DNA of 20,327 nt from B1-G15 sp964346135 (GCA_964346135.1 CAYFTS010000182.1:1-20327); one strand, 5' to 3'; numbered from the stretch's first letter, positions 6,789-14,074 are shown. Translations and numbers: made by a program. Notes: generated from the letters alone by a model not told the origin.

Positions 6789-6807
6789 GCTCTTCAACTA
6801 TTTCTCA

Positions 6808-7533
6808 TTATCCTATTTTTTCTACCGTGGAGCCGCCCGATGTATTAACATCGACCGTGGTGGGGGTCCCTACATATTTGAGGTGTGAGCCTCCGCTTAC
6901 GTCACCGTCTAATCTGCCATCAAGGTTTACTGTTGCACCGCTTCCACCACTTAGGGTGACGTTTGCATTATGAACTTGGAAGTTCGAGAGGTATAAATTG
7001 CTTCCCCCAGAGCCGTTAATGGTCAGGTCATCGGCTGCACCTTCTAATGAAATGGTGCTTCCCCCAGACAGGATGAGATTAAAATCATGCGAAGAAGTAA
7101 ATCCTTTAGCATTACCCTGGGTTCCTCCTGAAAACTCCAGCTCGTAGACGTCAGGCATTGTGATTTCGGCTCTTAAGGTTACATCTTGATAAGAGCCCCA
7201 TTTGAGACCTATTGTTAAGGCATCTTCAGTCTGAGAAACCTCGATATAATCGAACACATTGTCGTCTGCTTTTATATTGATGCTGTACGAATCTGATTGG
7301 GTAATTTCTACCTCAAAGCCCCACCCCGCTTCAACAATTGTAAAATCTGTGAAGGACTTTTCTTCGGTAATCAAATTTCCAGAACCGACCACCTGACTGA
7401 ATGGGTTCCAAAACCCCAGCAAGATTATCGCCAATACTGCTCCTGCTACTACAACCACTACGACAGCGATGACTATCAAGATGATTATTAGTTTGCTTAT
7501 GGCACTACTTCTCTTACGAAGGAACAAACCCAT
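6808..7533 (-). CDS. Membrane-anchored beta-helix protein, DUF2807/GIN-domain-like
   Basis: The 241-aa protein has a basic N-terminus, one long hydrophobic helix (14-40), then an extracytoplasmic domain. VVGSGNLITEEKSFTDFTIV (48-67) is the typical opening of DUF2807 (putative adhesin head GIN) and DUF4097-like domains. SGG motifs recur at 135, 156, 175, 195, 213 and 232, a period of 18-21 residues, so each marks one coil of a right-handed parallel beta-helix. It therefore sits on the outer face of the membrane. The family is often found with envelope-stress genes in bacteria; its biochemical role is unknown. GGAGG is only one base before the ATG at 7533, so a TTG two codons further in (7527) may be the actual start. 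It is the last gene of a three-gene minus-strand group. Confidence 0.85.
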   Translation of the reverse strand: MGLFLRKRSSAISKLIIILIVIAVVVVVVAGAVLAIILLGFWNPFSQVVGSGNLITEEKSFTDFTIVEAGWGFEVEITQSDSYSINIKADDNVFDYIEVSQTEDALTIGLKWGSYQDVTLRAEITMPDVYELEFSGGTQGNAKGFTSSHDFNLILSGGSTISLEGAADDLTINGSGGSNLYLSNFQVHNANVTLSGGSGATVNLDGRLDGDVSGGSHLKYVGTPTTVDVNTSGGSTVEKIG

Positions 7534-7672
7534 TCCTCCACAGTTTGCGTTTTGAATGCTTTTTCTTTACTATTAAGCATTTCTTCCATCTTGAGCTTCC
7601 AAGCATCAGTTTTTTCAGTTGGTTGGGTGGGTAAAATTTTGATCTTAGCGATATGTCTCAATAAAGAAGATT

Positions 7673-8248
7673 CTAGGGCTTCTTTTTCATCTCATGGCGT
7701 ATCCACCAGATGATTCCTAAAGCTATAGGAATCCCGAAGATGATTAAAATCCAGATTAATGCCGAAAGCCAAGAATACACGAGATAGTCAAATGTCCAAG
7801 TTGCAAAAGCAACATTCCAGTTTCCATCAGTTAAAACCTTGATGCAGAACGCAATAAAAACCAATAGCGATACTGATCCTCCTCCTCCGCTTGTTGCACC
7901 AGAGCGTTTGCCAAAGAAATGATATTCTTTCTTTTCTTCATCAGGTAATTTTTTCCACCATAGCCAACCTGCTATTGCTGCTATAATTACTGGGACTCCG
8001 ATTAAGAGAACTTCCCAGAAAATCACATGTAATATAAAAGTCACTAAATATCCCATTGTCCATAGACTTAAAGTTGTAGGTACTAGACCAGTTGATTGAG
8101 CATTTCCTACGAACCATAAGAAGACAAGAATTGCACCGATCGATGCCAAAATAGCTCCTATTATAAATAAGACAAGCATGTTCCAATGTTTTCTCAAGAA
8201 TTTTTTCCAGATCTCGGAACCATTTTCTGACTCAGTTTCCTCTATCAT
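7673..8248 (-). CDS. Multi-spanning membrane protein, unrecognised
   Basis: The 191-aa protein has an acidic N-terminus and about five hydrophobic segments, near 23-47, 63-79, 80-98, 126-140 and 155-183. A charged loop (LPDEEKKEYHFFGKRSG) and a glycine-rich linker GATSGGGGS (117-125) separate the two halves. The halves look alike: each ends in a helix pair with a GVP/GIP turn and aromatic WLWWKK or WWIRHE, suggesting an internal duplication. I cannot assign a function. AAAGGGA precedes the ATG. It lies between the zinc-ribbon membrane protein (125 bp upstream) and the DUF2807-like gene (139 bp downstream); no strong terminator separates it from the latter, so the two may share a transcript. 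Confidence 0.75.
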   Translation of the reverse strand: MIEETESENGSEIWKKFLRKHWNMLVLFIIGAILASIGAILVFLWFVGNAQSTGLVPTTLSLWTMGYLVTFILHVIFWEVLLIGVPVIIAAIAGWLWWKKLPDEEKKEYHFFGKRSGATSGGGGSVSLLVFIAFCIKVLTDGNWNVAFATWTFDYLVYSWLSALIWILIIFGIPIALGIIWWIRHEMKKKP

Positions 8249-8359
8249 AAATTTCCCGTCCCTTTCAAGTCTATAACAATAATGATCCTTGGTATTTGTT
8301 CTTCATATATAACTATTTGTGTTGCGCGCCTGTATGAAAGCTTGTTCTCGCATTTGTAG

Positions 8360-8365
8360 AAAAAA
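8360..8365 (-). terminator. T6 tract after the zinc-ribbon membrane protein
   Basis: CTCTTTTTTC on the minus strand, with its T6 core eight bases past the stop codon at 8374, is a short U-tract terminator candidate. Confidence 0.4.
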
Positions 8366-8373
8366 GAGGTAGG

Positions 8374-8679
8374 TTAAAATCTGCGTCTGAGACCATATAG
8401 AGCTCCAGCTACTATCAGTATTCCAAAGACGATTATTATGACTGGCCAGAAGTATTTCCCCCAGTCCACTCCAGCGAGCCAAGAAAGTCCTACAAAGACG
8501 ATTATTGCGCCGATAATCAATCCTGCGATTGCGCCACCGTGAGGAAGCCCAAAACATTCTTCTTCCGCTCGCTTGCGTTCGTATTTCCCGGTTGGACGAG
8601 TGGCTAAACTTGCTCCACATTTAACGCACACAGTTGCATCTTCTTCGTTTTTGGTGCCACACTTAGTGCAATAGACCAA
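8374..8679 (-). CDS. Zinc-ribbon membrane protein with LiaF-like transmembrane hairpin
   Basis: The 101-aa protein begins with a small zinc ribbon, Cys4, Cys7, Cys18 and Cys21 (CTKC...CVKC), followed by a basic linker and two membrane helices (about 48-69 and 75-95). The second, FWPVIIIVFGILIVAGAL, resembles the LiaI/LiaF and DUF5668 transmembrane region, which is linked with bacterial envelope-stress sensing. The zinc ribbon would face the cytosol. The start is TTG at 8679, supported by GTGGGGA upstream and by a TATA-like CTTTTATATG that lies inside the end of the truncated integrase. Function in archaea is unknown. Confidence 0.82.
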   Translation of the reverse strand: MVYCTKCGTKNEEDATVCVKCGASLATRPTGKYERKRAEEECFGLPHGGAIAGLIIGAIIVFVGLSWLAGVDWGKYFWPVIIIVFGILIVAGALYGLRRRF

Positions 8680-8700
8680 AGGTCATTTCCCCACTCGTTT

Positions 8701-9357
8701 TCATCCCTTTGCATATAAAAGTGATTCTATAACCATCTTGCTTTTTGTGCGATGTCTTTCCCAGAATATGCGATTATTCGTTTGTTCACGTATGTCTCCA
8801 ACATTTAATTTGAAAAGGTCTCCCGAATCCTGAGATGAGGATAGAAGAGCTAAGGTTATGGCTACGTCTCGCAATTTCAGATTAGCTAAAAATTGTTGCA
8901 TCCTTTCACGGTTGAAGCGGATCGTCATTATTTTTTCGTCAACGTCGTAGAAGGTGTAAATGTTGTCTTTCTTGATGGCTTGTCTCTGTTTAGGTCTAGG
9001 AATTTTCTTCTTCCATTTTCTCTGGAACGCAATATCTAGATTCACGAAGAAACCGCGGAGAAACTCGTAGGCGCGCTGATTTGCTGAACTATCCCTCATT
9101 GCTTTCCTGCGTAACGGATAACTCTCAACCTTTTCGTTTTGTAGCCACTTGTAGAAATTGTCAATACGATCCTGCGTTTTCTCTAAGTCCTCTTTTGCTT
9201 CTGCGATCAAATCGTCAACTGAAATTTCCTTATCCAAACCTTCTTTACTGTTCACAAACTCTAGAAATTGGTCCAAGGTAACTTTGTAGTTGTTCTGGGT
9301 ATTCCTTGCTAAATCCTCCAAGACACCGATAACAGCTTTTGATTCTGCAACTCTCAT
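8701..9357 (-). pseudogene. Truncated tyrosine recombinase (integrase) remnant
   Basis: The 218-aa frame matches the N-terminal SAM-like core-binding domain (about 5-120) and the first part of the catalytic domain of archaeal site-specific integrases: DVAITLALLSSSQDSGDLFK (164-183), then LNVGDI and RIFWERHRTK. In active enzymes this first box carries a catalytic Arg in a GLRxSE context; here the equivalent stretch is SSQDSGD. Everything after about residue 207 (the H-x-x-R box and nucleophilic Tyr) is missing. The final residues VIESLLYAKG are encoded by the promoter region of the next gene, so they are probably not native. The protein cannot recombine DNA by itself. It marks a former mobile element; I found no matching attachment site or element boundary. 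Confidence 0.75.
8713..8726 (-). promoter_or_regulatory. TATA-type promoter inside the integrase 3' end
   Basis: On the minus strand ACTTTTATATGCAA lies about 40 bases before the TTG start of the zinc-ribbon gene. It overlaps the codons that encode SLLYA of the integrase remnant. The predicted start site near 8694 would leave a short leader containing GTGGGGA. Confidence 0.45.
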
Positions 9358-9376
9358 CGTTATCTCTGGTTATAAT

Positions 9377-9425
9377 TATGGGTTAACGCACACTCAAAAA
9401 TATGGGTTAAAACCTAAAATTTAGG
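9377..9425. repeat. Tandem TATGGGTTAA repeats and palindrome upstream of the integrase remnant
   Basis: TATGGGTTAA occurs at 9377-9386 and 9401-9410, 24 bp apart, followed by the palindrome CCTAAAATTTAGG at 9413-9425. They lie just upstream of the integrase start and may be operator or recombinase arm sites. Confidence 0.4.
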
Positions 9426-9538
9426 GCCAAATATGCTTGGGGACTCTTTGAGGTAAGTTTTGACTATGTGACCGGAGAATACAACGACGGTGGCAAGATT
9501 TTTCGACGACGGAAATGAGAAAAATATCAGTCTTCAGT

Positions 9539-9545
9539 AAAAAAA
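9539..9545 (-). terminator. T7 tract directly after the rpo5 stop
   Basis: Seven T residues on the minus strand follow the stop codon at 9548-9546 immediately. With the divergent gene upstream, this makes rpo5 a single-gene transcription unit. Confidence 0.5.
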
Positions 9546-10097
9546 CTAATCTTCAACCACATACCTGTAAGAAATGTATTCCCCAGCTGTAGGGCTTTTT
9601 CTTATGATTCTAACAATGTCTCCTGGTCTAGCGCCAATAGCCTTAGCTGCGGGGTCTGCAGCTCTGATTTGAGGTAGTTGATAAGGTTGCACCCTATATT
9701 CATTTAATATCTTCATCTTTTCTTCAGGAGAAAGCAACTCGTGTTTTGGCACAAGTTCGTGCTCAAAAATGTTGAAGGCAGGAAAGATTCTTGGAATTAA
9801 CTCAATTTTTCCCTTTTTTGCCTTCCCCTTAGCTGCTGAAGTATACCGTCCGCTAGTGACGATTATTCCTCTTTCAATCTCCATCTTCTCCATTGCTTTT
9901 TTCAGTTGATTGATATATGCAATTCCCACCGTATCTCGGGTGGGTATGACCCAGAGGAGCGCGTCTTTTTGCGCTCTCGGCATCTTGACTACAAAACTGA
10001 TGATGTTTTTTTGTTGCTCCCGCTTTTTCACTCGGTATCCCCGAAGCTTAATCAGAACTCGAGCTTTTGTTTCCTCCAGCGTTTCTTCAGCGCTCAA
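9546..10097 (-). CDS. rpo5: RNA polymerase subunit Rpo5 (RpoH/Rpb5) with N-terminal REase-like domain
   Basis: Residues 113-183 are an Rpo5/Rpb5 C-terminal domain: HELVPKH (113-119), SPEEK, LPQIRAADPAAKAIGARPGD (141-160), and IIRKSPTAGEYISYRYV (164-180). Usual archaeal Rpo5 is only this domain, about 75-85 aa. Here about 107 extra residues precede it. They contain GYRV (20-23), LLWVIP (47-52), ERGIIVTSGRYTSAAKGKAK (75-94) and IELIPRIFPAFNIFEHELVPKH; the order and the join to HELVPKH resemble eukaryotic Rpb5, whose N-terminal jaw domain has a restriction-endonuclease-like fold. The segment also resembles Mrr-type domains. The start is TTG at 10097, with GTGAGG nine bases upstream. It is not beside rpoB or rpoA here, so it may be the only Rpo5 or an extra paralog. 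Confidence 0.88.
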   Translation of the reverse strand: MSAEETLEETKARVLIKLRGYRVKKREQQKNIISFVVKMPRAQKDALLWVIPTRDTVGIAYINQLKKAMEKMEIERGIIVTSGRYTSAAKGKAKKGKIELIPRIFPAFNIFEHELVPKHELLSPEEKMKILNEYRVQPYQLPQIRAADPAAKAIGARPGDIVRIIRKSPTAGEYISYRYVVED

Positions 10098-10294
10098 ACT
10101 ATTAGCCTCACGGTTAGAGAGGTGATGTAAGTGGAAGTCATCTCAGTTGGTCTTAAACTTTGCGCTTTTCCAAGAATAACAATATTTTGTATGGTTCTGT
10201 GAAAACAACATACTTGTTTAGACGGGTTTAAATAATTCATACGAAATCCTTATTTGATTACGAGAGTGCCAAAAATGCTCTGAGGAAGAGAAAA

Positions 10295-11161
10295 ATGAGC
10301 AGCCCAACGAGCATGGAGAAAGAGCAGCCCGTTTCACTTTTAACCGTGGCTACAATTATGTGCGCAGTTCTATACGCTATTGGAGCATATTCAACAGCTT
10401 ACATACCTTCTCCATGGGGAGTTGGACAATTTAGACCCGCAGTGGTCATACCAGCGTTTTTTGCTACCATTTTTGGTCCTATGCCTGCCGCGGTTGGCGC
10501 GGCGACAGGTACGTTGATCGCGGACTCAGTGAAACATGGATATCTTTATCCAGGAAGTTTTTTGGCAGCGGTGCCAGGGAACTTTATTGGTTTCTTTTTG
10601 TTTGGTTATATTGTTAAGAAGAAGTTTACGTGGGGACGGTTCATTTTAGCTTCAAATGTTACTCTTACCGTAGCGAATTTGATCGTGGCTTTTCTGTACA
10701 TTACTCTTTTTAAGGTGTTATATCTTAGCGAAGCGACATATATTGCGATGTCTTGGGATGCTATTGTGTTTCTGTCGGTTGGTCTCACGATTTGGTGGTT
10801 TGTTACCATGCTTCCCTTCGTTCTTCTTATCACTCCACTTCTGATCCGAGCAGTGGCGGCTGCTGTGCCTTCAGTTGTGCCCACGGATGTGAGAACACAT
10901 AGTTTAAAAGAAGAACTCCCAAAAACAACGCTTAGCCTTTCCATGTTAGTTCCTGGCCTGATCATGTTGTTGATTGGGTTAGCAACCACTTTTACAGTCG
11001 TAGGAAATTACATCTCCAGCAATTTTGGGCCACCAATTCCCACTCTCATTGAGTTGATGTTTTATGCCAGCGGAGTGGTATTGTTCATTCTAGGCATCTT
11101 GATTTACACAGGACAGAAGTTTATTTGGCATAGTTCCCTCAAAGAAAAAACTGAGAAATGA
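10295..11161 (+). CDS. ECF transporter S-component-like membrane protein
   Basis: The 288-aa integral membrane protein has about eight hydrophobic segments (near 18-36, 47-61, 64-80, 86-106, 117-140, 158-185, 216-236 and 252-273). Residues 43-77, with GQFRPAVVIPAFFATIFGPM (44-63) and AAVGAATGTLIAD, match substrate-specific S-components of energy-coupling-factor vitamin transporters. Those are usually 180-200 aa with six helices; this one has two extra helices at its C-terminus after a soluble linker (about 190-212). The stop is only four bases before the phosphopantetheine adenylyltransferase ATG, so the two are coupled and a pantothenate-like substrate is a reasonable guess. GAGGAAGAG precedes the ATG. 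No energising EcfA or EcfT genes are nearby. Confidence 0.72.
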   Translation: MSSPTSMEKEQPVSLLTVATIMCAVLYAIGAYSTAYIPSPWGVGQFRPAVVIPAFFATIFGPMPAAVGAATGTLIADSVKHGYLYPGSFLAAVPGNFIGFFLFGYIVKKKFTWGRFILASNVTLTVANLIVAFLYITLFKVLYLSEATYIAMSWDAIVFLSVGLTIWWFVTMLPFVLLITPLLIRAVAAAVPSVVPTDVRTHSLKEELPKTTLSLSMLVPGLIMLLIGLATTFTVVGNYISSNFGPPIPTLIELMFYASGVVLFILGILIYTGQKFIWHSSLKEKTEK

Positions 11162-11165
11162 AGCC

Positions 11166-11639
11166 ATGAAGAAGTTCAACGCAGTAGCTGTTGGTGGAAC
11201 ATTTGACGAGTTTCACAAGGGACATCGAGCCCTGCTCATGAAAGCCTTTGAAGTTGGAAACAATGTCTTGATCGGTTTGTGCACAGATGAGTTTGCAAAG
11301 AAACTGTGGAAGCCACATAAGGTTGCTCCCTATGAAGAACGATTGGAAGAGTTGAAAGAATTTTTGAGAAAACAAGGGGTATTGGATAGAGCGGAGATTA
11401 CGCCTCTCAATGATCCTTATGGAGTTACGTTGTCAAAGGGCTGCATCGAGGCGATTGTGGTGAGTAGGGAGACTGAGCCCCGCGCCCACGAAATTAATGC
11501 GAAAAGGAAGGCTATGGGGCTGCCGCTTCTACACATCATTGTCATTGAGATGGTTCCAGCTGAGAACCACGTTTCCATTTCCACCACTAGGATTCGGTGG
11601 AGAGAAATTGACCGTGAAGGACATTTGCTGAGGCATTAG
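11166..11639 (+). CDS. coaD: Phosphopantetheine adenylyltransferase, archaeal type
   Basis: The enzyme transfers AMP from ATP to 4'-phosphopantetheine, giving dephospho-CoA, the penultimate step of CoA synthesis in the cytosol. The 157-aa nucleotidyltransferase has VGGTFDEFHKGH (9-20), with the HxGH nucleotide-binding signature, and ISTTRIR (138-144), the equivalent of the ISSTxxR motif. These and the length match the archaeal/eukaryal-type enzyme (COG1019) better than bacterial CoaD. It follows the S-component-like gene with a four-base gap and is probably translated from the same message. A longer gap of 87 bp separates it from the HPr-kinase-like gene. Confidence 0.93.
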   Translation: MKKFNAVAVGGTFDEFHKGHRALLMKAFEVGNNVLIGLCTDEFAKKLWKPHKVAPYEERLEELKEFLRKQGVLDRAEITPLNDPYGVTLSKGCIEAIVVSRETEPRAHEINAKRKAMGLPLLHIIVIEMVPAENHVSISTTRIRWREIDREGHLLRH

Positions 11640-11726
11640 CAACCAACGTCAAATACGATGCGTGCAATTAGCATCACTTCATAATTCTTAATAAAGAGCG
11701 AATTATTATTGGGTGAGGGAACAACA

Positions 11727-12833
11727 GTGAATAAATACAATAAACTAACGAAAGTCATTGGAAGAACACCCAACTACGAGATTATATCAAGAGAGAAACG
11801 AGATAAACTCGTCCACCAAGCAGAAGAAGCCCTAGGCAACATCAGGTATGGCTGGAAAGCAGGCATAGACAACTTCTGCATGCAACTTGAAACAAACTCA
11901 CCGCATCTCTATGAATTTTGGATAGAAAACTGGTTCGCTGAAAAAAGAGATGCAAGATCGCATGGACGAATCTACGCAGTTTTGGACACCAATTTTGACA
12001 AAGGCAGAGCACACGCATACTACAATCCAGACACTAAAACCGCCATTATCTATAATACAGAATATTATGGTCAGTGCAAAAGCTGGGCACTTGGAATAGT
12101 TTGTGACATCGCAGAAGATCAGCACGACATCCACAGCATCCATGGAAGCTGCGTCGAAATAAATGGACATGGCATTGTTTTGATAGCGCCTACAGGCACA
12201 GGAAAATCCACACATAGCTATGCTCTTTTAGGAATGAAGGGGTCTAGAATCCACAGCGACGACTGGCTCTACGTGAGGTTCATTGGAAGAGCAAGCGCAG
12301 AAATCAGCGAGAGAAAGTTCTATCTGAGAACAAACATAGCTAAGGTGTTCCCCGAAGTTAGACCACTCCTCGACAAGTGTAAACTAGAAAATGTTAAGCC
12401 GCTTAGTTCAGAGGAAATTGGTCAATTAAGAAAAGAGGGAACAGATGAGAAAGAACTGCAAAAAATGATTGAAGACCCTTTTATAGCTCATGAATACAGC
12501 CGCGCCATGTTGGACCCCATCTGGATAGCAGGCTCATACAAATTCGTGGACACAACACGAGTGAATAGAGTGGCGTTGTTGGAGCGGAACAGAAACAACC
12601 CAGATGTTGCTAGAAGAATGGATATAGAAGAGGCTGTAGAATACTTAGAAAAACACCCGAAGGAACAATACCTAAATCCCTACCTAATTGTTAGGACTCC
12701 TGAAAAAATTGAGGTGCGAAACAACTTTTTCCGAAGACTCTTTCATTATGCGCCTCCGTACCTAGTCAACACCTACGATCCAGTTGATAAAGTGCAACAA
12801 GCCATCAGAGACATTGTGAAAGGGAAAAGGTGA
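11727..12833 (+). CDS. HPr-kinase-like P-loop protein
   Basis: The 368-aa protein has a Walker A PTGTGKST at about 155-162 within GHGIVLIAPTGTGKSTHSYA, preceded by SIHGSCVEI and followed by RIHSDDWLYVRF. This pattern, HGS-strand, P-loop, then an acidic DD pair, is that of HPr kinase/phosphorylase and the related PEP-carboxykinase-like kinases. HPr and the sugar phosphotransferase system are generally missing in archaea, so the phosphoacceptor must be something else. The last 180 residues and the first 140 match nothing I recognise. The frame opens at a TTG at 11709, but I choose GTG at 11727 because GGTGAGGG lies within those first codons, seven bases before it. The gene appears to have its own TATA-like TTCTTAATAAA upstream. 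Confidence 0.72.
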   Translation: MNKYNKLTKVIGRTPNYEIISREKRDKLVHQAEEALGNIRYGWKAGIDNFCMQLETNSPHLYEFWIENWFAEKRDARSHGRIYAVLDTNFDKGRAHAYYNPDTKTAIIYNTEYYGQCKSWALGIVCDIAEDQHDIHSIHGSCVEINGHGIVLIAPTGTGKSTHSYALLGMKGSRIHSDDWLYVRFIGRASAEISERKFYLRTNIAKVFPEVRPLLDKCKLENVKPLSSEEIGQLRKEGTDEKELQKMIEDPFIAHEYSRAMLDPIWIAGSYKFVDTTRVNRVALLERNRNNPDVARRMDIEEAVEYLEKHPKEQYLNPYLIVRTPEKIEVRNNFFRRLFHYAPPYLVNTYDPVDKVQQAIRDIVKGKR

Positions 12834-12926
12834 ACAGCGAACACGTTACGCCGTGCTTTACGTTTTGAAAGGACACCTTTAAACGGTTCCTCCTACTAAT
12901 TACAAGAAGGCTGATGGTGAACATTT

Positions 12927-14057
12927 TTGAAAAGAACTGGCATCGCAAGGCTTCCACTTCATTACGGAAAAGCTCCGAAGTGGCTGACTGTTCGAATGAT
13001 TCGGTTAGCAAAAGAAATAGTCACCATCATCGTGGATGAGTATGGTCAAGACGAGTTCCTGCAGAGAATCTCAGATCCCTTATGGTTTCAAGCGTTGGGA
13101 TGCGTTCTAGGATACGACTGGCACTCGTCAGGAGTCACCACAGTCTTAACAGGCGTGTTAAAGAGCGCTGTAAACCCGAGCGAGCAGGGAGTGGCAGTTT
13201 GCGGTGGCAAGGGTAGGATTTCGTGGCAAGCTCCTATGGAAATCAGTCATGTAGGGGAGAAGTTTGGCTTCACAACTGACAGGATCAACCGTTTGCGGTA
13301 CGTGAGTCGGATGAGCGCCAAAGTGGACAACACTGCTATTCAAGCGGGCTATCCCCTCTATCACCACGCTTTTTTCATAACCGAAGATGGAAAATGGGCG
13401 GTGGTTCAGCAGGGGATGAGCGTGAAAGACAGAACCGCTAGGAGATATCACTGGCTCTCGGAACATGCAAAAAACTTTGTTATGGAGCCTCACGACGCCA
13501 TTGTGGGCGATATGGAAAGGGAAGTTGTCTTGAACATGACAGCGAAGGAAAGCGAAGGTTGCCAGAAAACGTCCGCCGACATCGCCAAGGAAGAACCTAA
13601 AAAAGTGATGAGGATGCTCAAGTCAATTCGTCCCACCTATCAGAAATCTTTACAGGAATGGATGCCCAAAACCAGATGGAAGGAGTATGCAGTTGATGTT
13701 CTTTCGCTTCCCCGCAACCTCAACTGGAACGCCATAAAAAGGGCATATGAATTTCAACTCAAAAACTACGAGGAACTACTTGACATAAGGGGAATAGGGC
13801 CAGCGACTGTTCGGGCGCTTGCATTAATTTCTGAACTGATCTATGGTGAAAAACCAAGCTGGAAAGACCCAGTAAAGTATAGCTTTTGCGTTGGAGGAAA
13901 AGATGGTGTGCCGTATCCGGTGAACCGAGATGCTATGGACGAATCAATTCAAATCTTGAAAACCGCCATCAAAAATGCACGAATAGGAGACAACGAAAGA
14001 CTAAGGTCGCTGCAGAGGCTCAGGCGATACGTTCCACCCGATTACGAAATAAAATAG
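12927..14057 (+). CDS. DUF763 family protein
   Basis: The 376-aa protein opens with KRTGIARLPLHYGKAPKWL (2-20), the hallmark of DUF763, a family present in many archaea and some bacteria with no established function. Other conserved stretches are ALGCVLGYDWHSSGVTTVL (56-74), YPLYHHAFFITEDGKWAVVQ (142-161) and GGKDGVPYPVNRDAMDES. Residues 283-305, ELLDIRGIGPATVRALALIS, form a helix-hairpin-helix, which usually means non-sequence-specific DNA binding; a DNA repair or nuclease role has been a natural guess but is unproven. The start is TTG at 12927, with GGTGA six bases upstream; this places the conserved KRTGIA at the N-terminus. A TATA-like CTTTAAAC lies in the 93-bp gap upstream. Confidence 0.88.
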   Translation: MKRTGIARLPLHYGKAPKWLTVRMIRLAKEIVTIIVDEYGQDEFLQRISDPLWFQALGCVLGYDWHSSGVTTVLTGVLKSAVNPSEQGVAVCGGKGRISWQAPMEISHVGEKFGFTTDRINRLRYVSRMSAKVDNTAIQAGYPLYHHAFFITEDGKWAVVQQGMSVKDRTARRYHWLSEHAKNFVMEPHDAIVGDMEREVVLNMTAKESEGCQKTSADIAKEEPKKVMRMLKSIRPTYQKSLQEWMPKTRWKEYAVDVLSLPRNLNWNAIKRAYEFQLKNYEELLDIRGIGPATVRALALISELIYGEKPSWKDPVKYSFCVGGKDGVPYPVNRDAMDESIQILKTAIKNARIGDNERLRSLQRLRRYVPPDYEIK

Positions 14058-14074
14058 CTTCTTGAAAAGATTGT

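Larger units (their letters stand above)
6142..6807. other. 666-bp AT-rich gap between convergent genes
   Basis: I see no convincing gene here. The region is strongly AT-rich, with TATA-like runs at 6530-6590, a perfect 12-bp palindrome AGAGATATCTCT (6598-6609), a plus-strand T7 tract (6204-6210) and a minus-strand T7 tract (6782-6788). A 66-codon minus-strand frame at 6370-6170 lacks a ribosome-binding site and recognisable motifs. The stretch could hide a noncoding RNA, or be a scar of lost genes. Confidence 0.4.

Noticed and set aside
7941..8186. 81-codon frame overlapping the multi-spanning membrane protein
   Set aside because: It lies in another frame of the same strand within a well-supported membrane protein and has no start signal.
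10606..10989. 127-codon minus-strand frame opposite the S-component-like gene
   Set aside because: It lies fully within a membrane protein gene on the other strand and shows no family motif or ribosome-binding site.
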